From Bacillota bacterium (GTDB lineage: Bacteria; Bacillota; Clostridia; Lachnospirales; Lachnospiraceae), in assembly GCA_023387655.1 (NCBI GenBank), contig JAEWHR010000246.1, positions 1 to 33,344 on the forward strand: a DNA stretch of 33,344 bases, written 5' to 3'. The position numbers were made by a program, and so were the translations under genes. The notes under the pieces were generated by a model that ran no database searches, was not told the origin of the DNA, and saw only the letters and a list, made by a program, of their open reading frames with translations. Below are positions 9,622 through 17,684 of the stretch, piece by piece (position 1 is the first letter of the stretch; each line of letters begins with the position of its first letter).

Positions 9622-11403
9622 TTACCTCCTTATGTCTCTTGGCAATTCAATGATTACTGTTGTCCCTTCCATCCATTTGCTTTGAATAATTAGTCCGTAC
9701 TCTTCTCCGTATAAGAGCTTTATTCGTTGATTTACATTACTTAATCCGATGTGGGTCTTATCAAGTTTTTCAAAATTATTAAGTCCTACCCTTAACTCCT
9801 CTAACTTCTCTTCCTCTATACCAACACCGTCATCCTTAACATATATTCTGCATCGATCTGTTTTTTCTACAATAATCCGTAGCAGACCATTCCCATCCTT
9901 CATCTCTAGTCCATGAACAAATGCATTCTCAACAATAGGTTGAATAATCAAAGGCATAATTTTTTCATCCGTAATATCATATCGCAATTCTATCTGATAA
10001 TGAATACGCTCTCCAAAACGATAGCTTTGAATCTTCAAATAATATTCTACCAACTCAAGTTCCGAGCGAAATGTAACAAGATGATCCCTAACCTGAATAT
10101 TTCTTCGCATGAGTTTAGCTAACATTTTTACTAATTCTTCAATTTCATACTGCCCATTTGACCTTGCTTTCATACGAATTGTTTCTAGGGTGTTATAAAG
10201 AAAGTGAGGATTAATCTGACTTGCAAGCATCTTAAACTCCACGTCTTTTTGTCTAGAATTGAGTTGTTCCTTTTGAATCTGTTCCTCAATAATCCTCCCC
10301 ATTAAACCGTTGATACTATCAATCATAATATTTAGATCATCATAAAGCTCACTAATCTCATCATAGCCACCTATTTTCTTGGCGATATTGAAATTTCCCT
10401 TAGCAGCTTCGTGCATCTGGTCTTTAAAGCTGTTGATTTTTCTACTAAAAGATTGAGAGTATAAACTAATTAGCATCAAAGAGAGAATAAAACAAAGTAT
10501 CATTAATATTGTACTACTACGACTTCGCTCATTCGCATTCATTAAAATATCATCATAAGGAAGTACACTAACCACTTTAAACATAGAAATTGTTTCCGGT
10601 GCCTGAAGTAAGATTACAGTCATAAAACATTCTTTTCCTTGAAACATAATGTTTTTTGAGCCTGTTCGATCCATTTGTTCTATCTCATCACGAAGAGAGG
10701 AGTAGTCAAAATCACTCTCTCCATTGCTATGAACTAATTCTCCCTCATCTAAAATCAACATCGTTAATGCATGTCGATCCGAAATCTCCAACTGTGACCG
10801 CTTGTTTTGCATATAGATAGAAAGAACCCCAACTTCTTGTCCCTCTTTCGTTCGAAGCAAACGAGAAAGTTTCAGATTACTCTTTTGATTAATTGCTCCG
10901 ATTTCCTGGGACCATGTTACTCTCCCATTTTCTTTTATTGTCTTTTGGTACCAGGGCATGCTACGAACATCTTCGTTAGCAACAATAAATACAGAAGTGT
11001 TTGAGAGAGTCTCATTGTTTATGTACATACTAATTTTCAATATTTCTTGATAATAATAATGGCAATAATCAGAAAATGCCGTATAGTTTTTATATGCGTC
11101 TACAATTTCAGTATAGTTATTAAATTTGGTAAACGCTATTTTCTCTAATTCTTCATCAAAATAAAATCGTTTCGACACATCCGTAAGAATACGCATATTA
11201 TCTTTTATGCCATTCGCAATTAATTGAAGTTCTGAGAGCTCTGCTTCTTTGGACTGCTCAATTAAAAGCATTCTGGTCCCTGAGTTTAAATATAATGTGA
11301 TACAAAAGAAAGGAATAATACAGCCAATAAAATAAACTAAAAATAGTTTTTCTCGTAGCTTTATATGTAATAGTTTCCGCCAAAAGCTTTTGATTCTTTT
11401 CAT
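9622..11403 (-). CDS. YesM-type sensor histidine kinase
   Basis: The protein (593 aa) has a first transmembrane span near residues 20-40, an extracytoplasmic sensor of about 250 residues, and a second span near 298-316. A HAMP-like segment and a coiled stretch follow. The His_kinase domain has phosphoacceptor His400 in SQINPHFLYNTLE, and the ATPase domain has PIVENAFVHG and VKDDGVGIEEEKL (N and G1 boxes). This is the LytS/YesM class, which autophosphorylates on the His of NPHF. The gene overlaps no neighbour and sits 8 nt upstream of the response regulator, so the two form one transcript. The start has AGGGGG 5 nt upstream. The signal sensed is unknown; the context suggests an extracellular sugar or loaded binding protein. 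Confidence 0.94.
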   Translation of the reverse strand: MKRIKSFWRKLLHIKLREKLFLVYFIGCIIPFFCITLYLNSGTRMLLIEQSKEAELSELQLIANGIKDNMRILTDVSKRFYFDEELEKIAFTKFNNYTEIVDAYKNYTAFSDYCHYYYQEILKISMYINNETLSNTSVFIVANEDVRSMPWYQKTIKENGRVTWSQEIGAINQKSNLKLSRLLRTKEGQEVGVLSIYMQNKRSQLEISDRHALTMLILDEGELVHSNGESDFDYSSLRDEIEQMDRTGSKNIMFQGKECFMTVILLQAPETISMFKVVSVLPYDDILMNANERSRSSTILMILCFILSLMLISLYSQSFSRKINSFKDQMHEAAKGNFNIAKKIGGYDEISELYDDLNIMIDSINGLMGRIIEEQIQKEQLNSRQKDVEFKMLASQINPHFLYNTLETIRMKARSNGQYEIEELVKMLAKLMRRNIQVRDHLVTFRSELELVEYYLKIQSYRFGERIHYQIELRYDITDEKIMPLIIQPIVENAFVHGLEMKDGNGLLRIIVEKTDRCRIYVKDDGVGIEEEKLEELRVGLNNFEKLDKTHIGLSNVNQRIKLLYGEEYGLIIQSKWMEGTTVIIELPRDIRR

Positions 11404-11915
11404 CGATACCCCCTAAGTACCCTAATAGAATTTAACAATTGGTAAGCAAACCTTTCGAAAGAACAATAGACTTTATAATCTTGATCTTCTTATTGAATCT
11501 TCAAGGGACTTCAAGTCACTTTTAGTAAAAACAAAAGACTTTTTATAATTTATAGGTTAAGCATTTGATAAAAACAAAAGACTTTTATAATATATAGGTC
11601 AAGCATTTGATAAAAACAGAACACTTCCTATGATCTAATGCTATGAAGAGAAATAGAACTTCTAAAAAATACTACAGATTTATGTAAATATTTACAATCA
11701 CATCCAATTCCATAGTAACATTATTTTAGAAGTTCTACAAGAAAGAATCTTTTCCGACAAGATAAAATCTTTCTTTATTCAATTTTTCATTTTTCTTAAT
11801 ATAATTTTGAAGCTTACGTTTTCCCATTTAGATTTTATTCATCAAATAATTTAGAAGATTACGTTATTCCATTTAGAATTCTTCATCTACTAGCTTAGAA
11901 TCTCTCTTTACCAAT
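11404..11915. repeat. 512-bp gene-free region with degenerate AT-rich repeats and an inverted repeat
   Basis: No gene was found here. Three structures stand out. First, a 42-43 bp tandem repeat of about 2.5 copies at 11527-11630, recognisable by the shared core AAAAACAAAAGACTTTTATAA and GCATTTGATA; equivalent bases fall at 11532, 11575 and 11617. Second, a perfect 13-bp inverted repeat, AGAACTTCTAAAA (11655-11667) and its complement (11724-11736), with a 56-nt spacer. Third, two degenerate 45-bp direct repeats at about 11815-11888, sharing ACGTT and CCATTTAGA. The stretch must hold the kinase promoter and the end of the GH95 transcript, but neither was found with confidence. Confidence 0.65.
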
Positions 11916-14327
11916 CTAATGAATGCTAGTAACTGTAATAATATATATCCTATCTCTAATCATTGGGAAATTAATCTTCTTATAATGATCTCTAGAGGTA
12001 TCCTCGCTGCTCTGAATTGAATCAGAACCTACTTGTTGATACGTCTTTAAAGTAAGGGTATCTGATGTTTGGTACAACACGTTCTTTTCCTGTATTTCTA
12101 CTTGATTCCCCCAACTATCTTTAATACAGTAGGAATAACGATCTGACTTAATACAACAGTTCCGATCCGTTAAGGAGCATATTCTTGCTTTGGTTAACTC
12201 TCCATCATTCCATTCCATATCGACTGTAAAACCGCCCCTTGCTCTCATACCGGTAATCTTACCACTTTTCCAGCTACTTGGCAGCGCAGGCAGGAACTCT
12301 ATTTCCTCATAGTAGCTCTGCAATAACATCTCTAAGATAGCAGCAGTACCACCAAAATTACCATCTATCTGAAAAATCTTAGGCGGATGTAAATCAAGTA
12401 AACTGTCAGTAGCAAATTCCCCAATTAATGCTCTTAAATGTTCAAAAGCCAAATCACCTTCGTGGAATCTTGCATAAAGACAAGCAGTCCAAGCACGGCT
12501 CCAACCAGTATAGGCTCCACCTGCTGACAATCGTAATTCTAAGGAGGTTCTTGCCGCCTTATAAAGTTCAGGTGTCCGCTCTTCATTTATCTGTTCTCCT
12601 GGATACACTCCAAATAAATGGGATACATGGCGATGACTTGGCTCCACTTCCTCAAATTCCTTATTCCATTCCAAGAGCTGACCTTTACTTCCTATTTGTA
12701 GCTTTGGTAAATTCCAAAGTATCTCCTCCCAGCGCTTAATACGATGAAGATCCATACGAAGTAATTTCGCAGCCTTTATCGTATGAGTTAACAAATCAAT
12801 GATTAACTCAATATCCACAGTAGAAGATACGCAGATTGTAACAGGATACTCACCACCACCAACGAATCGATTTTCTGGAGACTGAGAAGGCATTACTTGA
12901 TAAATTCCATACTCATCCTTTACCAGAAAATCTTCATAGAAAGTAGCAACCTCTTTCATAAAAGGGTATGCTCTCTCCTCTAAAAACTCCATATCCTGTC
13001 CATATTCAAAATGCCACCATAAATGCTGCGAAAGCCAAGCACTTACCCCCACCCAGACGGACCAACCATAGGTCTCTGGAGTAGCAAGCCCCCATACATC
13101 AGAAGATAAGGGAAGCCAGATTCCATTACAACCAAATAGCTTTTTCGCAGCATCCCTCCCATGGGGGATCATTTTTTCTAAGTATGCGAATAGCGCTTCC
13201 GTGTATTCCTCCAGATGCCCACTTTCTGCTGGCCAATAATTCATCTGTAAATTGATATCATTGTGATAATCACAATCCCATGCCGGTGACAGTTCATCGC
13301 ACCATTTCCCTTGTAAATTAGCAGGTAATTCACCATTCGCAGATGAAGCACACAATAGATAACGTCCATAATTAAAATATAATACCGGAAGTGTTACATC
13401 ATCTCCTCCTTCCCGGTAAACTAAAATTCTCTCATCGGTGGGTATGTCTGGCTTTTCTTCATTAATATGTAAATGTAATCTTCCATAGTGTTCTTCATGT
13501 TCTAACATATTTTCTTTATATAATCTTGTCCAAGGCTTCACTGGAATCGTAAACTTTCTACACTCCTCAAGGGGCGCTTCTCCTTTGGCATCGGTACCAA
13601 TATTGAGAAAAACAAGTATTTCTTTCGCATTCTCAATCCTTAATCGGTTATTGGATAATTGTTTCATGGACCCACTCTTGATTTTAAAGTCTGCTTTCAC
13701 GCAAAACTTCATCCCAGCATTAAACTCACCCTGCATAACAATTGTAGCATTTCCGAAGTCATAGGAAATCTTACAACGCTCATCGTTCTCTCTTTGTAAC
13801 CAAAAATCGCCGCTAATTAATTCTTCCCTAGCATAAACCCTAACAATTATGCAATCGTGAATTAAGTCTCCAATCATTGTTCTCGTAATATGACGATGGT
13901 CAAGGGTTTCATAACTTACCTTAACTCTTGCCTTCTCAAGGTTTAATTCTCTCTTATAGTTTAGTATTTCTCCTTGATCAAGACAAAAGCAAAACTCACC
14001 AGCAGGTTGATAGGGATCTTCTCTTGTTGGTCGCCCACTAATCCCCCCGTTACCACCCCAGGCCTCATTTGCTAGTAAAGTAGCTTCTTCGTATTTTTCT
14101 TTTCGTAGTAGTTCTCTTACCTCCGAAAGATAGTGAGAGCGATCCTCATTTTTTCTATTCCGATTCATCCCTAAACACAACCACTCATGGTTTAAGATGA
14201 TTCTTTCCTGTGTAATACCACCAAGCACCATACCAGCTAGCCTACCAGTACCTATCGGTAGGCCATTCTTAAATTCTAGTGCAGGTTTTGTATACCATAA
14301 TTTATGATTCAATGATTTAACCTCCAA
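11916..14327 (-). CDS. GH95 alpha-L-fucosidase family protein
   Basis: The protein (803 aa) has full family-95 architecture. The N-terminal beta-sandwich starts KLWYTKPA and NGLPIGTGRLAGMV. The (alpha/alpha)6 barrel carries DYHNDINLQMNYWPAE (residues 353-368), SQSPENRF with Glu485 as probable general acid, HRHVSHLFGVYPG, and FQIDGNFGGTA with Asp655. A C-terminal beta domain completes it. Family members hydrolyse alpha-1,2-linked L-fucose or, in some, L-galactose by inversion. There is no signal peptide, so it should act inside the cell, consistent with removing fucose from imported xyloglucan-type oligosaccharides. The position equivalent to Asn421 of AfcA appears to be Asp357 here, while Asn359 (AfcA Asn423) is kept. 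That may mark a subgroup and leaves fucose versus galactose preference open. It lies upstream of the kinase gene but is separated by 512 bp. Confidence 0.9.
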   Translation of the reverse strand: MEVKSLNHKLWYTKPALEFKNGLPIGTGRLAGMVLGGITQERIILNHEWLCLGMNRNRKNEDRSHYLSEVRELLRKEKYEEATLLANEAWGGNGGISGRPTREDPYQPAGEFCFCLDQGEILNYKRELNLEKARVKVSYETLDHRHITRTMIGDLIHDCIIVRVYAREELISGDFWLQRENDERCKISYDFGNATIVMQGEFNAGMKFCVKADFKIKSGSMKQLSNNRLRIENAKEILVFLNIGTDAKGEAPLEECRKFTIPVKPWTRLYKENMLEHEEHYGRLHLHINEEKPDIPTDERILVYREGGDDVTLPVLYFNYGRYLLCASSANGELPANLQGKWCDELSPAWDCDYHNDINLQMNYWPAESGHLEEYTEALFAYLEKMIPHGRDAAKKLFGCNGIWLPLSSDVWGLATPETYGWSVWVGVSAWLSQHLWWHFEYGQDMEFLEERAYPFMKEVATFYEDFLVKDEYGIYQVMPSQSPENRFVGGGEYPVTICVSSTVDIELIIDLLTHTIKAAKLLRMDLHRIKRWEEILWNLPKLQIGSKGQLLEWNKEFEEVEPSHRHVSHLFGVYPGEQINEERTPELYKAARTSLELRLSAGGAYTGWSRAWTACLYARFHEGDLAFEHLRALIGEFATDSLLDLHPPKIFQIDGNFGGTAAILEMLLQSYYEEIEFLPALPSSWKSGKITGMRARGGFTVDMEWNDGELTKARICSLTDRNCCIKSDRYSYCIKDSWGNQVEIQEKNVLYQTSDTLTLKTYQQVGSDSIQSSEDTSRDHYKKINFPMIRDRIYIITVTSIH

Positions 14328-14479
14328 TATTCCTATTAAGTCAATCCTAATTATACGAGATGTTTTATCACAAAAAAACCCATGAAAATCATCTGTGAAA
14401 CCCTATATTATTAGATATTACCATTAGAAGAAATCAATAAGAATATCCGCACCAGGTATCATCAAAAATAATCCTTTTA

Positions 14480-14537
14480 TAAATAAAAAAGCCCTAATAA
14501 ACTTAGAAAAGAATCCATCCTAAGTTTTAGGGCTTTT
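14480..14537 (-). terminator. Intrinsic terminator after the zinc-ribbon gene
   Basis: AAAAGCCCTAA and AACTTAG (14487-14506, with a 2-nt bulge) pair with CTAAGTTTTAGGGCTTTT (14520-14537) around a short loop. On the minus strand the stem is followed by a T run. A separate perfect 9-bp hairpin, GCAAATAAA/TTTATTTGC at 14540-14566, overlaps the stop codon of the zinc-ribbon gene. Confidence 0.8.
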
Positions 14538-14558
14538 CAGCAAATAAACCTCTATCGT

Positions 14559-15128
14559 TTATTTGCCATATAAACTATTTAGTATTGCGGTTGGATCAGA
14601 TAGGATAGCACCACCGGTCATACTTAACATCATAACAACTAATACTAAAAGTATGAGGAAAACAATCAGGGTAGCTCGAGCCCAGTTTTTCTTTGTTAAA
14701 GATACTGATTTACTAAAAGACCAAAAGAATAGTAATGCTAGAAATGCATACGGTCCTATTGGTGGAATAAAGAATATCAGCATTACTGCAAGCCAGTTAC
14801 CTAGCGTCATTGGTTTTTCATGAACTTCTGTATTCTTCTGCCTATTGGCAGTACTGTTTTGAATGGAAATATCCCCGATTGCTTGTCCATTCATTGAATT
14901 ACTTCCATATGGACTTTGCCCATAGTTAGAGCTCCAAGGAGCATTCTGATCACTTCCCTGACCTAAGCCTTGTTGTTCTTTCACACCCTGCCCATTGGAA
15001 CTAGTATCTGATAAATGTGCGCTCTCTAACACTCGATAATCCATACCGGGACGAAAAGGGGCACCACAATACTCACAAAAATTAGCTTCTTCATTTTGTA
15101 CTGTTCTTCCACAATTTTTACAAATCAT
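14559..15128 (-). CDS. Zinc-ribbon membrane protein of unknown function
   Basis: The protein (189 aa) starts with a zinc-ribbon, MICKNCGRTVQNEEANFC followed by EYCG; its two CxxC pairs at residues 3-6 and 18-21 should bind one zinc. A long low-complexity Gly/Ser/Gln/Asn linker follows (about 30-100). Then come two hydrophobic spans, one at roughly 108-130 containing FFIPPIGPYAFLALLFFW and one near 148-170, separated by a basic KKNWAR loop. This layout, cytoplasmic zinc finger plus short membrane anchor, is frequent in Firmicutes and has no assigned role. It lies downstream of the rnf operon on the same strand, but a 290-bp gap with a long hairpin makes co-transcription unlikely. Confidence 0.8.
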   Translation of the reverse strand: MICKNCGRTVQNEEANFCEYCGAPFRPGMDYRVLESAHLSDTSSNGQGVKEQQGLGQGSDQNAPWSSNYGQSPYGSNSMNGQAIGDISIQNSTANRQKNTEVHEKPMTLGNWLAVMLIFFIPPIGPYAFLALLFFWSFSKSVSLTKKNWARATLIVFLILLVLVVMMLSMTGGAILSDPTAILNSLYGK

Positions 15129-15275
15129 ATTAAACCTGCCTTTATCAATTATTAGCTATGAGATCTCATCTTTATATAACCTCAATGCCATATTGCCGTG
15201 CACTGCCACCCCTTTCGCTTAAATAGTAATCTTAAATAAGTCTTTTCCTATGAGTGTGCTATGCTTTATAGAATT

Positions 15276-15314
15276 AACAAAGGATAAGAAGAAAAGCACT
15301 TCTTATCCTTTGTT
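15276..15314. terminator. Perfect 16-bp hairpin between rnfB and the zinc-ribbon gene
   Basis: AACAAAGGATAAGAAG (15276-15291) is exactly complementary to 15299-15314, with a 7-nt loop. It lies about 105 bp past the rnfB stop and is the best candidate terminator for the rnf operon, although the T run after the stem is interrupted on both strands. A perfect 12-bp palindrome, ATGAGATCTCAT, is nearby at 15158-15169, close to the zinc-ribbon start. Confidence 0.6.
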
Positions 15315-15418
15315 TCATCCTATTATTCCAGAAGTCTTTTCCTGTATCATAACACCTTTTTTAAAAAAGATAAATAAACTTCTGCTTAAATTTATTAAAT
15401 TATTATATTGTCCTTCGA

Positions 15419-16267
15419 TTATGCAAGGGTAATGATCTTTCTTGGACACTTCTCGGCACACTTACCGCAGTGAGTACACTTTGAGTAATCGATATGAGCA
15501 AGATTATTGGTTACCGTTACTGCACCACTTTCACATACCTTCACACACATCATACATCCAATACATCCTACACTACATGCAGCGTTTACATCTTTGCCCT
15601 TATCATTGGAATTACATTGAACCTTACAAGTAGAACTTACTGGTACGAATTCAATCAAGTTGTTTGGACATTCTGTAATACATTTACCACATGCTACACA
15701 TTTTTCTTTATCTACTACTGCAACACCATTCACAACATGAATTGCATCAAATGCACAAGCACGCACACAGCTACCATAACCCATACAACCATAACTACAA
15801 GTTTTCTCACCATTTCCAGGGATTAGTGCGAGCTTTTTACAATCTGCAATTCCAGTATAGTGATACTTCACGCTTGTTTTATCACAGGTACCGTTACATT
15901 TTACAAATGCTACGTTACGTTCGCTAACTGTGGCTTCTGTCCCCATTACTTCACCAATCTTTGCGTGAATTTCTGAACTTGCAACAGGACATGCACTCAC
16001 TGGAGCTTCACCGGTAGCAATGGCTTTAGCCAATCCATCACATCCTGGATAACCACATCCTCCACAGTTGTTGCCAGGTAGTAAATCTCTAACCATTATC
16101 TCTCGTTCATCTACTTCAACCTCAAATACCTTTGCTGCAATTCCAAGAAGAATACCGATGATTAAGCCAACTCCACCAACAATCGCTGCTGCTGTAACAA
16201 GCCCCTGCACACTAATAGCAAGAACACCAGTATTAGATAAGAGGTCCAATAATGCTATATTCGTCAT
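15419..16267 (-). CDS. rnfB: Rnf complex iron-sulfur subunit B
   Basis: RnfB (282 aa) takes electrons from reduced ferredoxin and passes them into the membrane part of the Rnf complex. An N-terminal span (about 20-45) is followed by the 4Fe-4S domain NNCGGCGYPGC with a distal ACP cysteine. Four further 4Fe-4S motifs follow: CSYGCMGYGSCVRAC, CVACGKCITECP, CSVGCIGCMMCVKVC and CTHCGKCAEKCP. The total of five predicted clusters is in the usual clostridial range. It is the last gene of the operon, 17 nt after rnfA, as in other clostridial rnf clusters. Confidence 0.96.
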   Translation of the reverse strand: MTNIALLDLLSNTGVLAISVQGLVTAAAIVGGVGLIIGILLGIAAKVFEVEVDEREIMVRDLLPGNNCGGCGYPGCDGLAKAIATGEAPVSACPVASSEIHAKIGEVMGTEATVSERNVAFVKCNGTCDKTSVKYHYTGIADCKKLALIPGNGEKTCSYGCMGYGSCVRACAFDAIHVVNGVAVVDKEKCVACGKCITECPNNLIEFVPVSSTCKVQCNSNDKGKDVNAACSVGCIGCMMCVKVCESGAVTVTNNLAHIDYSKCTHCGKCAEKCPRKIITLA

Positions 16268-16284
16268 GCTCTTTTCCCCCTATC

Positions 16285-16860
16285 CTATAACAAGCCTGCA
16301 AATCCCATAAAGGCAATAGACATCAATCCTGCTGTAATCAACACAATTGGAGAACCTTGAAAGGATTTTGTGATAGTGTTATTTTCAATACGCTCTCTTA
16401 CACCTGCCATAATAACAATAGCGATAAGGAAACCAACTGCAGTACCAACACCATATACGACACTAGTTACAATATCATTACTCTTCTGAACGTTATCAAT
16501 AGCAACACCGAGAACTGCACAGTTTGTTGTGATTAATGGAAGGTACACACCAAGTGCATTGTAAAGTCCTGGTGAGAACTTCTTTAAGAACATTTCAATT
16601 AACTGAACTAAAGCTGCAATTAAAATAATAAATACAATCGTATTCATGTATTTTAAGTCTAGTGGAACTAAAACCAAATCATAAATTACACTACATAATG
16701 CAGAAGCTACCGTAATAACAAAGATAACTGCTCCGCCCATACCTGCTGCTGTACTGATTTTTTTAGAAACGCCGAGAAACGGACATAAGCCAAGGAAACG
16801 ACTTAAAACTACGTTATTCACGAGCGCTGCTGCAATAAGCACTAGTAATAATTCTTTCAT
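16285..16860 (-). CDS. rnfA: Rnf complex membrane subunit A
   Basis: RnfA (191 aa) is a six-span membrane subunit, homologous to RnfE and NqrE. It carries the two conserved intramembrane cysteines, Cys26 in FLGLCPFLGVS and Cys114 in LITTNCAVLG. In the family these help hold a 2Fe-2S cluster at the RnfA-RnfE interface in the middle of the membrane. Length and motifs are normal. The ATG follows an AGGAGAG-like site, 14 nt after rnfE. Confidence 0.96.
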   Translation of the reverse strand: MKELLLVLIAAALVNNVVLSRFLGLCPFLGVSKKISTAAGMGGAVIFVITVASALCSVIYDLVLVPLDLKYMNTIVFIILIAALVQLIEMFLKKFSPGLYNALGVYLPLITTNCAVLGVAIDNVQKSNDIVTSVVYGVGTAVGFLIAIVIMAGVRERIENNTITKSFQGSPIVLITAGLMSIAFMGFAGLL

Positions 16861-16874
16861 CTAAATCTCTCCTC

Positions 16875-17684
16875 CTATTCCTTCTCTGTCTGATTTGCTG
16901 CTTCTTTTGCCTGAGCTTCCTTCTTCGCTGCAAGAGCTTTTTCTGCTGCTAATTTTTTTGCAGCAGCTTCCTTCTTTGCAGTTTCTTCCTTTACGGATTC
17001 AAGTATCTCATGATTGCTATGGCATGCACTGCCGCTACAACTACTACAATTACCACCACATGCGAGCTTTTCAGCTTGTGGAACATTCGTTGCGGATTTT
17101 AGCTTTAACTTATTTTGAAGCGCTGTCAACATCGCAAGTACAAAGAAGGCACCTGGTGCTAATACGAAGATAGAGAATGGTTCATAACTATCTGGCATTA
17201 CAGAGAAACCAAACGCTGTTCCTGCACCAAGTAATTCACGAAAAAGACCAATTAACGTTAATCCAACCGTAAATCCAAGACCCATACCTACACCATCAAA
17301 GATGGATGGAAATACTGGATACTTCGATGCATAAGACTCTGCTCTACCGAGAATAATACAGTTAACAACGATTAATGGAATATATATACCAAGAGAATCA
17401 TTCAATACTGGGATATAAGCCTGTAATAATAATTGTACTATAGTAACGAAGGACGCTACCACTACGATAAACGCTGGCATTCTAACCTTATCTGGAATAA
17501 CCTTACGAAGCATAGAAATTAACATGTTTGACATGATAAGAACCGCTGTAGTCGTAAGTCCCATACCTACACCATTGATTGCTGATGTTGTAACCGCAAG
17601 AGTCGGACACATACCAAGCATTAAAACAAACGTAGGATTTTCTTTAATTACACCATTATAAATACGTTCTAACGCTTTACTCAC
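16875..17684 (-). CDS. rnfE: Rnf complex membrane subunit E with Cys-rich C-terminal extension
   Basis: Residues 1-190 are a normal RnfE: six spans, Cys26 in LGMCPTLAVT and Cys109 in VVNCIILGRAE, the partners of RnfA for the intramembrane 2Fe-2S cluster. RnfE usually ends near 200 residues, but this protein continues to 269. The extension holds a compact cysteine cluster (Cys209, 213, 216, 221, with His222 and His225: pattern C-x3-C-x2-C-x4-C-H) and then a Lys/Ala/Glu-rich helix from about 226 to 269. The tail should be cytoplasmic or at the membrane surface; metal binding is possible but not shown. The start overlaps the end of the rnfD-G gene by 8 nt, so translation is coupled. Confidence 0.95.
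   Translation of the reverse strand: MSKALERIYNGVIKENPTFVLMLGMCPTLAVTTSAINGVGMGLTTTAVLIMSNMLISMLRKVIPDKVRMPAFIVVVASFVTIVQLLLQAYIPVLNDSLGIYIPLIVVNCIILGRAESYASKYPVFPSIFDGVGMGLGFTVGLTLIGLFRELLGAGTAFGFSVMPDSYEPFSIFVLAPGAFFVLAMLTALQNKLKLKSATNVPQAEKLACGGNCSSCSGSACHSNHEILESVKEETAKKEAAAKKLAAEKALAAKKEAQAKEAANQTEKE

Noticed and set aside
14328..14400. Promoter of the GH95 gene
   Set aside because: A good TATAAT exists on the minus strand, but the best -35-like TTGTGA is only 12 bp away, so no pair was assigned.
15442..15927. Several plus-strand frames rich in Tyr, His and Thr opposite rnfB
   Set aside because: They are antisense shadows of the Cys-rich rnfB sequence and have no ribosome sites.
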